A stretch of DNA of 64,000 nucleotides from the NCBI GenBank assembly GCA_964017185.1, contig OZ024879.1:25857456-25921455 (forward strand), read 5' to 3'. The notes beneath the pieces are model-generated. The model was not told where the DNA came from and searched no databases. It saw only the letters and a list, made by a program, of their open reading frames with translations. A program made the translations under genes and the position numbers. Shown here piece after piece: positions 44,715-55,989 of this stretch. Origin of the DNA: Rugalucina vietnamica. Lineage: Eukaryota > Mollusca > Bivalvia > Lucinida > Lucinidae. How positions within the stretch are numbered: position 1 is the stretch's first letter; every line of letters begins with the position of its first letter.

Positions 44715-46369
44715 CCTGAGTTGAAGCTTATAGGTTTGGCATGCTCTGTCGTGGTTGTTGATGTTGTCGTTCACAATGTTCAAACATCCACTGAGCCAAT
44801 CAAAGCAAAACTTCATATGCAGCATCCTCATGAAGAGGGAACTAAAGTATATATAAATGGTCCAGGTCACATGTCCAAGATGGCTGCCTGGGCTATATAT
44901 AACAAAAACCTTTAGACCTTTTCTTGACCTTGACTTATTTTAGGGTATGGTCAAATTTGGTCACATAGGGTTTTCAGTGGAAAAAAGTGGAAGCATTGGA
45001 TTTTCAGAAACATTTGTAGTGTGTGACCTGAAACTTGGTAGACACAGACAACTTATTGAGTTAATAAGTTTTGTGAGTATAAAAGTCACGGTCATTTCTT
45101 GACCTTGGCAAAAGATCACTTACACATTAAAACCAAAACTTTATTTTAATAGCTTGACTAATCAATGCGAAACATTATGTGGAGCTTCCTTGTGTTGGGG
45201 GAACAAACATTTATGTCAATTGTCCAGGTCCATTTTCAAACAGCTTCTTCTCTGAAACCCCTTGGCCAACCATTGCCAAATTTTATATGAAGCATCTATA
45301 TGAAGGGGGAACCAATGTGTATACAAAATCCAGGTTACATGGCTGCCATGCCCATATCTAGTAAAAACCCTTCAAAAATTTTCTTCTCCAGAACCGGTAG
45401 ACAGATTTCAACAAAACTTGGCATGAAGTATGGTTGACTCAAGTACTATAATGTATGTATAAATCATGATCTTGTGATGACCTTGACCTATTTTACGGCA
45501 AGGTCAACATAGGTCCCCAATGCATTTGAATGGGGAAAACTTTTAAAATGTCATTTAAAGTGAAAGTCTTGCAGGAAATGGGCAGTAGGACTGAATATTG
45601 ATGATTCTGAAAAGAGTTGGACCCCAGAGGCTCATATGCCTCCACCCCGGGGCACCGCGAAGCTGATCAGCGCCTTTGTTTTCGCTACTCGGATAGTACA
45701 ATTCCTCCTCTACTTAACTCCAAAATTTCAAGCTTCTAACCTGCTTCTGTAGCTGTACAGGCCAGTTTGTGTCAGACCTGTTCGGAAACCACATTGTTGG
45801 TTTTCCCACGAGGCAGCTCATATATTATCATAATATTCAAACATCTTCTCCTCTGAAACTGCTTGGCCAATTAAAGCCAAATTTTATGTGAAGCATCCAT
45901 AGGATGGGGGAACCAACATGTATATTAATAATTTAGGTCACATGACCAAGATGGTAGGTCACATGACCAAGATGGCTGCCACGCCTACATATGGTAAAAA
46001 CCCTTCAAAAATCTTCTTCTCTGAAACCAATTGACTGATTTCAACGAAACTTGGCACGAAGCATGGATGGCTAAAGTACTACAATGTGTATATAAATCAT
46101 GACCCTGTGATGACCTTGACCCAGTTTATGGCAAGGGCAACATGGGTTGCCTTTGCATTTGAATGGGGAAAACTGTTAAAATGTCATTTGAAGGGAAAAG
46201 CCAGCAGGAAATTGGCAAACGGACAAAACATTGATTATTCTGAAAAAAGAAAATGGCCCAAGGGCTTCATCTGACCCTGCACTGGGGTTAAATACCATAA
46301 TATTCAAACATGTTTATTGGTATTGCAGCAGATCTCAGGTGATCATTTACAGGACCATTGGTCCTCTGG
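44715..46369 (+). mobile_element. Helitron-like element copy with nested MITE
   Basis: The 5' end is degraded. The 3' end is CTCAGGTGATCATTTACAGG then ACCATTGGTCCTCTGG, followed by T. Module words CACATGACCAAGATGG and GATGACCTTGACC are present. A TTGAGCC-family MITE fragment interrupts it at 45654-45820. Confidence 0.75.
45654..45820. mobile_element. palindromic MITE, TTGAGCC family, 3' fragment
   Basis: Begins inside the central palindrome (ACCGCGAAGCTGATCAGCGC) and runs to the 3' end TTTTCCCACGAGGCAGCTCA. The 5' half is missing. Confidence 0.8.
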
Positions 46370-46424
46370 TTGGCAACCTAAGGTTTGCTAAAAATCCAAT
46401 TGATCAATATGACAAAAATACACC

Positions 46425-46610
46425 AGTTTTGACTTAGCAGCATAGAAAAACAGTTAGGTGATAATATTTGCTGTTGGTACTTTCTTTTGAAAAAGACATT
46501 ATTCGCACTTCAAAAGTAATTATGAATTATGCATAATATCGTCTTCAAAAGAAAACACCAGCGCCAAATAATATCACCTAATTGTCTTCCTATTCTGCTA
46601 AGTCAAAACT
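46425..46610. repeat. 186-bp hairpin repeat
   Basis: Arms AGTTTTGACTTAGCAG / CTGCTAAGTCAAAACT, then TTAGGTGATAATATTTG / AATAATATCACCTAATTG and TTTCTTTTGAA / TTCAAAAGAAA. Imperfect fold-back, MITE-like. Confidence 0.8.
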
Positions 46611-46737
46611 ATGTAAGTTCAAAAGTAGTTATGGTCATGATAATTTCACAGGCCACAAACAGGCAGGACTAAAACCAGCAACTCTGAGTAAAGCTGGTAT
46701 TTGCTGCTCAGGATAGATTTTAAATAGGCAGATTCTT

Positions 46738-47878
46738 AAGCTTGTCTGTGTATACATGCAGGGAAGAAATAGAATACCATTAACAATTATCAAGCTTGTC
46801 TGTGTATACATGCAGGGAAGAAATAGAATACCAATTATCAAACTTGTCTGTGTATACATGCAGGGAAGAAATAGAATACCATTAACAATTATCAAGCTTG
46901 TCTGTGTATACATGCAGGGAAGAAATAGAATACCATTAACAATTATCAAACTTGTCTGTGTATACATGCAGGGAAGAAATAGAATACCATTAACAATTAT
47001 CAAACTTGTCTGTGTATACATGCAGGGAAGAAATAGAATGCCATTAACAATTATCAAACTTGTCTGTGTATACATGCAGGGAAGAAATAGAATACCATTA
47101 ACAATTATCAAACTTGTCTGTGTATACATGCAGGGAAGAAATAGAATACCATTAACAATTATCAAACTTGTCTGTGTATACATGCAGGGAAGAAATAGAA
47201 TACCATTAACAATTATCAAACTTGTCTGTGTATACATGCAGGGAAGAAATAGAATACCATTAACAATTATCAAACTTGTCTGTGTATACATGTACATGCA
47301 GGGAAGAAATAGAATGCCATTAACAATCATCAAACTTGTCTGTGTATACATGCAGGGAAGAAATAGAATACCATTAACAATTATCAAACTTGTCTGTGTA
47401 TACATGCAGGGAAGAAATAGAATACCATTAACAATTATCAAACTTGTCTGTGTATACATGCAGGGAAGAAATAGAATACCATTAACAATCATCAAACTTG
47501 TCTGTGTATACATGCAGGGAAGAAATAGAATACCATTAACAATTATCAAACTTGTCTGTGTATACATGCAGGGAAGAAATAGAATACCATTAACAATTAT
47601 CAAACTTGTCTGTGTATACATGCAGGGAAGAAATAGAATGCCATTAACAATTATCAAACTTGTCTGTGTATACATGCAGGGAAGAAATAGAATACCATTA
47701 ACAATTATCAAACTTGTCTGTGTATACATGCAGGGAAGAAATAGAATACCATTAACAATTATCAAACTTGTCTGTGTATACATGCAGGGAAGAAATAGAA
47801 TACCATTAACAATTATCAAACTTGTCTGTGTATACATGCAGGGAAGAAATAGAATGCCATTAACAATCATCAAACTTG
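46738..47878. repeat. 54-bp minisatellite, about 21 units
   Basis: Unit: CAGGGAAGAAATAGAATACC, ATTAACAATTATCAAACTTG, TCTGTGTATACATG. One unit lacks 9 bp (about 46826-46840) and one has a 6-bp insertion (47290). Because 54 is a multiple of 3 and the unit has no stop in one frame of each strand, long ORFs appear on both strands (about 386 and 424 codons). Their periodic 18-residue proteins are by-products. The array lies in the DYRK4 intron between exons F and G. Confidence 0.95.
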
Positions 47879-48148
47879 CTTTTGTTTGCCGACGCACAAA
47901 CAAAATCAAAACTTGAGTAAACGTTAATTGATTTTTTAGGCTTTCTTCAGACTACTGTAAAAGTGGCACTAACGAAAAATGGTTTTAATTAGTACCATTT
48001 TTATATTACCATTTTGTTCGCATGTAAATACATTTTCCCAAATTGAATGACATTTTGTTTAGGCATCACATCAGCAGCAACACAAGCCAAGTTCTGCAAC
48101 TCTTGATTATGAGTGTTTTTTCAAGGGAACACTCAATTAAGATAAATG
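47879..48148 (+). other. intron, nothing recognised
   Basis: Short intron segment between the minisatellite and the next TIR element. No feature seen. Confidence 0.45.
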
Positions 48149-49110
48149 TAGCCTCCTGGTACCATATCTCGAACCACTTTTATAACATTGTTACTTGCAA
48201 TAATCTTAGAACATGCAATAAAATTAATTTAATCCTCAAATTTTGTAGACACAACATTGCCAACGTCAATGACCTATTAAATTATGTGTGACGTCATATG
48301 GCGCGTGCACAGCACAGTCCGTTGCATCACCACTAAAAATCATGTTTCCTTCAGTTAATGGAACCAACTCTCGAACAGACTATTTGAGCTCGTTTTCATA
48401 TATAATAATGCGAGGGAATCAGGGAAAAACAGTGTGTAGTCACCCAGGAGGTATTTAAATGTAAGATTATATGGTAAAATGCAGGCATGTTACCACGTAG
48501 GTCATTATGAATAGGTCCAACCTAAACACTGGTCTCTTACTACACTTTGTTTCCTTGTATTTTTGCCAGCACCAAAACTGAGCAGACTTAGCCAATTTCT
48601 ATTTGATTTTTTGGGATTAAACAAGTGATCACACTAGAGAGAGCCACTAGGAATGGGAGGTAGAACCAGTAACAAAAGAAAAACGTTTTTGTTGCTCATG
48701 CGATTTTCACGGACACTGTATTTTCACAGGGGTGTAAACAAACATTTGTAAAGCTAGAAGACGCTAGATGTGTTTCATTCGTCCAAAATTGATTTGAATA
48801 CATAGAAGATAGCTTCTGGCATGCGATAGAAAATAAAATGGAATTCAGGAATGTTTTTGAGCAAAGAAATTTTTTTCAGACAATCAGAGTAGATGCATTT
48901 TGCTTTGATTTTGGGCGGTTTCCATCGTCTGCTAGGGAAATCCAAAACGAGGCTGTCACTTGGCACTGTGCCTGTTTCGTCGCCCATTGACTGACGAAGA
49001 AAAACCCGTCCAAATTGTTTTTTTGTGGACCAGAGTTTATGTTTTATTTAGTGTAAATCAAATTATTGGTCGAGAGTTGGTCCCGTTCGAGAAATGGTAC
49101 CAGGAGGCTA
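48149..49110. mobile_element. TIR element with TAGCCTCCTGGTACCAT ends
   Basis: About 26-bp inverted termini, starting TAGCCTCCTGGTACCAT and including TCTCGAAC. A second inverted pair lies inside: GGAACCAACTCTCGAAC (about 48360) against GGTCGAGAGTTGGTCCC (about 49068). A target duplication is not clear. No recognisable transposase. Confidence 0.65.
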
Positions 49111-49437
49111 TATGTAGTGCAATAATCTGGTCTGATCTATGACCTGAAGGTTTGAACCATCCAGATGTTTGTTTCAGAACTTCTAAACCTTTAATCTGAC
49201 ACCCAATGACATCCCTAATTATTTGTGGTCAATATCTTGAAAAGGAATTGGCAGAATTTGACCAAAGTGTATAAGCACAATAACATTGACAAGATCTATC
49301 TTGGGATTCTTGTGCACCCTTGTTTACTAATTTGCAGCTATGTACAGAATTAATATTTCTCATTTCCACTTGTTAATAATATTTTCAGATTGACAGATGG
49401 TTCTAGTTTTTTATTAATTATAAAAACTTTTTTTCAG

Positions 49438-49567
49438 ATTCGAAAGGCAATCCAAGATGTATAACAAACAGTAAAGGGAAGAAAAGACGAGTCGGCTCTA
49501 AGGATCTTCAGCAGGCTATCAAAACTAGTGATGCCAACTTCCTGGACTTCATTAGGAGGTGTCTCGA
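49438..49567 (+). CDS. DYRK4: DYRK4 exon G: CMGC insert region
   Basis: Acceptor TTTTTTTCAG, donor CTCGA|GTATGT. 130 nt, phase 1 in, phase 2 out. It reads SKGNPRCITNSKGKKRRVGS, then KDLQQAIKTSDANFLDFIRR and CLE. SKG.P..ITN..GKKR and FLDF..RCL follow vertebrate DYRK4 residue by residue. Confidence 0.95.
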
Positions 49568-49875
49568 GTATGTAATAGTACACTGCAGTATAGTCTTGTA
49601 CACTTGTTTTTTGTTGACAGGGAAATTATTTATAAAGTAAGAAATGGTCAGAAACTAATGCAGTCAAAACAAAAAAATCCCACTCAGTCACCTGAAAGTA
49701 ACATCCAATTGATTGAGACAATCACATTGGCAAATAGTATCACTGCATTTACCTGTTTGGATACTCTGTTTTGAGGAATTTCTTTGAAAAATTATATAAG
49801 ACTGAAAAAGAACTCCTTTATTCCCTAAAACTGAAAGTGAGCTCATTGAAATGAGTTGGGGAAGGTGTGAGCTAG
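49568..49875 (+). other. DYRK4 intron, nothing recognised
   Basis: Intron between exon G and the MITE at 49876. No feature seen. Confidence 0.5.
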
Positions 49876-50113
49876 TTGAGCCACATCATCAGAAAAACGG
49901 ATTTTTCCCTGTGCGAAAACAAAGGCGCAGACCAGCTTCGCAGTAACTGTGAAGCTGATCAGCACCCTTGTTTTCGCTACTCGGATAGTACGACTCCTCT
50001 TCTTCCTAAATCCGAATTTTCAAGCTTCTAGCTATTTTCTGTAACTGTACAGATCAGTTTGTGTAAAACCTGTACAAATATCCTGAAGACCGGTTTTATC
50101 GCGTCGTGGCTCA
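49876..50113. mobile_element. palindromic MITE, TTGAGCC family, 25 bp before exon H
   Basis: Start TTGAGCCACATCATCAG, end GTCGTGGCTCA. Central palindrome CAGCTTCGCAGTAACTGTGAAGCTG (given here as CAGCTTCGCAG / CTGTGAAGCTG). It supplies sequence up to 25 bp from the exon H acceptor. Confidence 0.85.
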
Positions 50114-50138
50114 GTTTATGATGGTTGCTGTGTTTCAG

Positions 50139-50305
50139 CTGGGATCCCAACACAAGGATGACTCCTGAAGAATCTCTACAACATGAATGGATCAAGGAGG
50201 GACTGGTCAGTAAGAGAAAGGAGCAACATAAACACAAACATCACGGGACAACAGGAACAGAGCCACATGCTGACCCTTACAAAGTACCAGCTCAGCCTGT
50301 CAAAG
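50139..50305 (+). CDS. DYRK4: DYRK4 exon H: end of kinase domain and basic tail
   Basis: Acceptor TGTGTTTCAG, donor AAAG|GTGAAC. 167 nt, phase 2 in, phase 1 out. It reads DWDPNTRMTPEESLQHEWIK, ending the kinase fold (W.P..R.TP..ALQH.W). A His/Lys-rich tail follows: KEQHKHKHHG and ADPYKVPAQPVK. Reading past the donor runs into a MITE (ELPHGKTNNLH), so the donor at 50306 is preferred. The exon lies between two MITE copies of the same family. Confidence 0.93.
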
Positions 50306-50316
50306 GTGAACAAAAG

Positions 50317-50544
50317 GAGCTGCCGCATGGGAAAACCAACAATCTGCATAGGCGAAAACAAAGTTGCAGATCAGCTTCGCAGTAACTGCGAAGCTGATCA
50401 GCGCCTTTGTTTTCGCTACAAGGATAGTGCAATTCCTCTAAATCCAAAATTTCGAGTCTCTAACCATCTTCTATGACTGTACAGCCCGGTTTGTGTCAGA
50501 CCTGGTCGGAACCCAAATTGTTTGTTTTCTCAAGCAGAGGCTCA
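50317..50544. mobile_element. palindromic MITE, TTGAGCC family, 12 bp after exon H
   Basis: Start GAGCTGCCGCATGGGAAAAC, end CTCAAGCAGAGGCTCA. Central palindrome CAGCTTCGCAG / CTGCGAAGCTG. Same orientation as the copy at 49876. Confidence 0.85.
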
Positions 50545-50678
50545 TAGATACAATCATTGGCACCACAGTATAGGACAGGAGAAGAAAGATGTAAGGAAAG
50601 GCTAACGTGTGTGACTTGGCCAAGCATCTTACAGTATTTGCTCAAGTTTCATAAATTTCATTCATAACATCTCGTGTC

Positions 50679-51629
50679 TTTTTAGCTTACCATAGGCTTG
50701 GAAGGCTCATTGGTGGGCTTATAGAATGGACATACTCTGCTGTAGTTGTCGTTATTGTTCACAATGTTCAAACATATTGAAGCCAAATTTCATGTGGAGT
50801 CTCAGTGTGAAGGGGTAACAAAATTTTGTATAAGACCAAGATGGCTGCAGTTAATAGAGAAACCTAACTCTTCTTCTCTGGAACCAGTGAAATGATTTCA
50901 ACCAATCTTGATATTGTAGCATAGGGGACTCCTTTCCATCATAGTTTATATAACTCTTACATTGGGTTGAGCTTGACCTATTTTACTGAAATAAAATTTG
51001 GTCACATAAACTTTTCTAGGGACAAAAGTGTAAACATTGGATTTTTCACAAAGTTTTGTAGCTTGTAACCTGAAAGTTGTTAGATACAGATGTCTTATCT
51101 AATTGATGAAGTTATGTGTATGGCCTTTGTCTTGACTTTGACCCAAGGCCATTTACATGATGAAATAAAAACTTAATTTTCTCAGAAACCACTTTGCCAA
51201 TCAAAGCCAAATTCTATATGCATGTAAATGTTGAATATAAATTATCCAGGTCACATTACCTAGATGGCTGCCACACTCATACATGTGCATGTGTGATTTT
51301 GCCTTACATCTTTATACTAATTTGATATCTGAATATACTTCTTTCAAATTTTCATTAAGTATTATCATACCTTTAACTTGAAAATAATTTAAGGTCACTT
51401 TGATATAATTTCATGGTTAAGTGGTAGCATTAAGGATGTATTGAGGCCAAGGGATGTATGAGCCTGATGATTTGTGTCAAGTTGGCCATAATAGTTGACC
51501 ATGTCAGATGCAGTTGAGCAGGCTGTTATATGACAGCTCTTATTGACCTTAGAAGAATGATTTTGACCAAAGGCCATTTGAAAGGACAAAATCTCAGGTG
51601 AGTATTCTCGGAACCATTGGTCCTCGGGT
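50679..51629 (+). mobile_element. diverged Helitron-like element copy
   Basis: 5' TTTTTAGCTTACCATAGGCT, 3' CTCAGGTGAGTATTCTCGGA then ACCATTGGTCCTCGGG, followed by T. Interior words AAGATGGCTGC and TTGAGCTTGACCTATTTTA are eroded. One of the older copies. Confidence 0.75.
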
Positions 51630-52276
51630 GTCTGTGTTCAAAAGTTACCTAATATATACAAAGGGTGTTCAGTAAATACACAGAAAGGTGCTGTCATGTC
51701 CTTATTTTGAAAATTAGCTGAATAAAACTTGTACAATTATATAGACAAACATAATTTGTACATATACAGCAAATTTTGCTGCTGGGACATGAATACAATG
51801 TTAACAGAGGTCACTATGGAAACATACATCACGATTACCAGCCCACGTTTGTTCATCTTTGCAAATAATGATGTTGCATTGACTTTTTTCACGAAACTTT
51901 GCATTAGTAAAGATCAATATGTTGGCGTTAAGCACATGACATCATATAAGTGTATGACACAGTCTACAAATAGTATGCATGATTTCTGGATGGCCAGAAA
52001 AGCATTCATGATGACTCCTGCAGTTTAATGTCAAATAATGTCCTAATGTCAAGAATGGTAGAATTCTCGAAATAGAAATTATATTGAATCATAGTTTCGG
52101 TACAGTTCACCACATTATACACACAGAACTGACAATTGACGCCTGTATGTCAGATGGATTCCAAAAATGCATTGTAAACCAGGGATTGTGAGCTTCATAA
52201 AAACAATAAATAACATGATGATGGTAATATTGTTGTCAAACATATTTCTCACTACAATCTTTATTTTTGTGTCTAG
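51630..52276 (+). other. DYRK4 intron, possible eroded mariner end
   Basis: AAAGGGTGTTCAGTAAAT at about 51660 resembles a mariner-type end. No matching right end was found, and the 99-codon ORF at 51729-52028 has no recognised motif. Confidence 0.35.
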
Positions 52277-52402
52277 AAAAGTCTAAAACAGATGAATGGA
52301 AGTTAACATTAAAGGAGAGACACAGCTCTAAAGTAAAGGGGGAGCGTGTACCCCCGGTAGGTGCTAGTGCTGATCAGAGTCATGATGATATCAGCTTGCG
52401 AG
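52277..52402 (+). CDS. DYRK4: DYRK4 exon I: C-terminal tail
   Basis: Acceptor TTTGTGTCTAG, donor GCGAG|GTGAGT. 126 nt, phase 1 in and phase 1 out. It reads KSKTDEWKLTLKERHSSKVK, then GERVPPVGASADQSHDDISL. A polar tail with no domain. It is assigned by splice phase, splice sites and position between exons H and J. Confidence 0.8.
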
Positions 52403-52678
52403 GTGAGTATGTAGGGTGGTGAGAAAAGCTATATGTATTACCCATCCCATAGCATTCACTTAGTTTTGAAGGATGACTTAAATTATGAGTACAGGGTAGT
52501 AAATAATGAAATGAGGCCACAATTTGTGGCCAATCAGTCAATTTGTTACCTTTCTTGAGAAGAGGGAATGAACATGTAAATAAACAGTGAAGGTTACATG
52601 CTGTTATTAATGTGCTATATGGTAACTTTTGAAAATCTTCCACTATGAACTTATAGCAATGGAGACTCTACAAAGTTT

Positions 52679-53531
52679 ATACATTACGAAAACTTGCCCA
52701 TGCAATATACAGGTGCAGCTATTTTTTAAGCTTTAAAAATTGAAAATTTTAAGCTGAAAATATTTGATATTTTTCTTATTTTTGTTCAAAACATAGATTG
52801 TGGGTACTCATTAGAACTGCCTCGCATTGTGGGTACACGTTAGAACTGCCTCGCCGAGGAGGTTGTAACGAGTACCCACAATCTATGTTTTGTAGCAAAA
52901 ATAAGAAAAAATAGGTATTTCCCTGCATACCCCAGTTTTACTATACAAAAGTGGGGTATAAGGGGGTATACATTATACGGACATGTTTTCCTGATGTAAG
53001 ACCACAAAAATAATAATTCCTTAAGGGTGGTATGGTGGGAATATGGGCCTTCACATTTTGGGGCCTAAAGAAATAAATGGGCTGCTTGTGCCTCCATGCA
53101 AAGCTTCTCTGGTACTGACTAGCCATCTGATTACTGGTTAGCCGCTCAGGTCTGAGCCTGCCCAGGAAAAGTGGTTTCAAGTCAAACAGTCCATTTGGTT
53201 AAGTGGGATGGTTATATTTGAAGCACTTTTTGGATGTCAAGTTCACTAGTACGTCATGAAAACATGTCCGTGTAAAGTATACCCCCTCAAACCCCACTTT
53301 TATATAGAAAAACTGGGGTATGCAGGGGTTTACCTACTTTTGTAATTTTTGCTTTAAAACATAGATTGTGGGTACTCATTAGAACCGCCTCGGCGAGGCG
53401 GTTCTAACGTGTATCCACAGTCTATGTTTTGAGCAAAAATAAGAAAAATATCCAAATTTTTCCAATGAAATTTTCACTTTTTTTAAGCTGAAAAAATTCT
53501 TTGTATCCATGGGCAAGTTTTCGTAATGTAG
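52679..53531. mobile_element. fold-back element with nested palindromes
   Basis: The outer arms TACATTACGAAAACTTGCCC / GGGCAAGTTTTCGTAATGTA pair. Each arm holds its own short palindrome around AACCGCCTC/GAGGCGGTT, flanked by ACATAGATTGTGGGTACTC and its complement (52792-52893, 53358-53427). Inner arms CCCCAGTTTTACTATA.../...TATAGAAAAACTGGGG and GACATGTTTTC / GAAAACATGTC continue the symmetry to a centre near 53100. Non-coding. Confidence 0.8.
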
Positions 53532-53689
53532 AAAAGTTGTGAATGTGTGAGGTCTTAGCAATTGTATTACCTACTATGGTGTACATTTTCATCTTTGGCA
53601 AAACAACACTTATTGGGCTCATAGATAGGCATGACGTGGATTTTGAATCAGGCATTGTGACATTTCAACATCCAGATAGAAGATTAAAA

Positions 53690-53990
53690 TTACATTACGA
53701 AAACTTGCCCATGCAATATACAGAGATTTTTAAAGTTGTAAAAAATGGAAATTTTCAGTAGAAATTTTTTGATATTTTTCTTTTTTATGCTCAAAACATT
53801 GATTGTGGGTACAGGTTAGAACCGCCTCACAGAGGCGGTTCTAACGAGTACCCACAATGTATGTTTTGGAGCAAAAATAAGAAAAATAGGTATACCCCTG
53901 CATACCCCAGTTTTGCTATATAAAAGTGGGGTATAAGGGGGTATTAATTGCAAGGACATGTTTTCCTGATGCTTATTGAAAATTGTCATC
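53690..53990. mobile_element. half copy of the fold-back element
   Basis: It repeats ACATTACGAAAACTTGCCC (53693), the hairpin with GAACCGCCTC / GAGGCGGTTC (about 53815-53845) and TGCATACCCCAGTTTTGCTA. It therefore corresponds to one arm of 52679-53531. Confidence 0.8.
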
Positions 53991-54427
53991 ATAAGAGTCT
54001 TAATAGATAGGTAATAAAAATCTTGATAATTCATTTTAAGGCTATCAAAACTCAGGAATGTTGGCCTTGGTTTAGAATTATCAAAGTATAAGAATTTTCC
54101 CAACCACCAAGCTGAATGCAGGAGATAAATGTATTGGGAATCCTAGGCTTATGTTTATCACTAGTGATTGATATTTCTTGCACACCAGATAGAGAAATCC
54201 TACAATTTACCCCGTGTGAGAAATTCTTATCTCACCCGTGGCGCACCTGCAAGCACATGTTCCGTTTGAACATTGGTTGTATAGGACGTCAGGTAATGTC
54301 GTCTTTAAGCGCACATGTCACGCCTACGTCAGAAAAGTTCAATTTCAAAATGGCGGACGCGATTGCAGTGTTTTTCAATGCAAATGTTATGAAAATCAAG
54401 TGTAGCCGCATTAAGGCATGCAAGAAA

Positions 54428-54572
54428 AAGAATCTATCATGCATGTAAGGTAAGGATAGACAAATCTGTCCCTCGGGTCACAGTTTGGCATCACTCGGCT
54501 GAGCTTCATGATGCCAAAACGACCCTCAGGACAGATTTTTCTATCCATCCCTGACACTCATGTAAGATTCTT
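54428..54572. repeat. 145-bp hairpin repeat
   Basis: Arms GAATCTATCATGCATGTAAG / ACTCATGTAAGATTC, then GGATAGACAAATCTGTCC / GGACAGATTTTTCTATCC and TTTGGCATCA / TGATGCCAAA. MITE-like. Confidence 0.8.
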
Positions 54573-54696
54573 ATGTTTACACTCTATTTTTGCTGTATGT
54601 ATTTTAGCTATGAGAATATAATCCATGTGCAATATTTGTTTCTGCAGAAAAAAGCCTTGTGCTGTAGAAATACCTGTTATGATTCCCTGATTACAG

Positions 54697-54875
54697 GTAA
54701 AAGTGCCAAAAGTAGTAAAAGTGCTAAGAAGCCAGCAAGTGGTAAACAGGACAAGGATGTTATTGAGGAGGTACAGATCACCAAGTTAAACCTACAGGGA
54801 CAGTTACAGGCAGCTCAGGCTCAGAAAACTGATGTTTCTATAGACTTCAGTAGCTTACCACCCATAGCCAAATAA
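54697..54875 (+). CDS. DYRK4: DYRK4 exon J: last exon, C-terminus and stop
   Basis: Acceptor CTGATTACAG. Phase 1 in, ends with TAA at 54873-54875. It reads KSAKSSKSAKKPASGKQDKD, then VIEEVQITKLNLQGQLQAAQ and SIDFSSLPPIAK. The terminal LPPI resembles the LPPIV end of vertebrate DYRK4. The Lys/Ser-rich start and a short helical stretch have no known domain. The 3' UTR is interrupted by a hAT element 42 bp after the stop. No convincing poly-A signal was found nearby. Confidence 0.85.
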
Positions 54876-54916
54876 CACACACTCAACCTCTTTATAATGT
54901 AGTTAGCATCAGTATG

Positions 54917-55720
54917 CAGACCTGTCAACCTCCTGAAAATTCTAAGAGGGAGATTGCGCGAAACAGTGATGTTTCGACCAAATTATCATGCAACTTATGC
55001 GCGCGCTTTAAGACCCATAAAATTTCAAGGAGGGAGATTTTTTCTTTAGGAGGGAGATTTTTTGCAGCTTTTCAAAAAGACAAAACTTGTTATTGGCAAA
55101 AAAAGGAGTATACCGCTAGCATTTACCGATACTAAACCCATAAAACAAGGAAAAATTGAGACGGTGTCATACCTTAGGTATTGAAAATTCGTTTGTGCAA
55201 TTTTCTATAAAGCCTATGATGCAAAAACCGCGAAGAAACAATGAAATTCGATCGAAAAATCAGTTTCGACATTATTTCTACCAAGGGCGCGGCCATATTG
55301 GTAGTTTTCCCAACGATCATTTGTTACATGCAATCTGATTGGTTTCGAAATCAGCCTAAAAAGTTAATGGCCAATCACAAAGATTGTTTTATCTTTCACC
55401 GATTTCATGCTTAAGATAGATCAGAGAACCTCGATTACACCTGAGACTTGCCGAATAGGCTAAAAATAGAAATCGGAACGATCGAAAATTTTCGAACTCA
55501 ACCAGAAATTTGCAATGACCTTGACTTTGTTTGTGTAAACACGGAAAAACCGGGATATGTTTTCTTTTTTGTTTCGGATGTTAAAATTAACCGGTAGAGA
55601 GCCCGAAATCCGTTAGTTTGGCGTTTTAAATTGAAATCGGACGGGAGGTCGTAAGCGGGGTCATAAGTCCATGGCAAAACCGTTAGAATAACAGGATACC
55701 CGGGAGAGTTGACAGGTCTG
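54917..55720. mobile_element. 804-bp hAT element in the putative DYRK4 3' UTR
   Basis: The ends CAGACCTGTCAACC and GTTGACAGGTCTG are inverted. TCAGTATG flanks both sides (54909-54916 and 55721-55728), an 8-bp duplication. Subterminal GGAGGGAGATTTTTT repeats. Non-coding. Confidence 0.9.
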
Positions 55721-55989
55721 TCAGTATGTGGTGAGTGAGTGGATCAGTGGTGTGTTGATATACCAATAACAATGAATCATATATAGAAGACTAGATAAGA
55801 AGCATAATTCCATGTTGATTAAAGGATTATTTTGCATATTTATTCACAAGCCAACCTATGTTTAGCACCCAGAACATACAATTCTGTGAAAATCAAATGT
55901 TATCTTTCAATAATACCATCAAATACTCCTCTAGTCTTCTGTCAGCTGAACAAAGCCATTGTTGGCTCACTGCTGTTTGGTGATAGTCA
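55721..55989 (+). other. downstream of DYRK4, nothing recognised
   Basis: No ORF or element recognised. It might contain the distal 3' UTR. Confidence 0.4.

Noticed and set aside
46635-47909. Long minus-strand ORF (424 codons) and the plus-strand ORF over the same bases as genes
   Set aside because: Both are translations of one 54-bp tandem unit, periodic every 18 residues, with no domain. Length arises because 54 is divisible by 3.
48775-48987. Minus-strand 70-codon ORF as a transposase piece of the TIR element at 48149
   Set aside because: No recognisable DNA-binding or catalytic motif. It could be chance.
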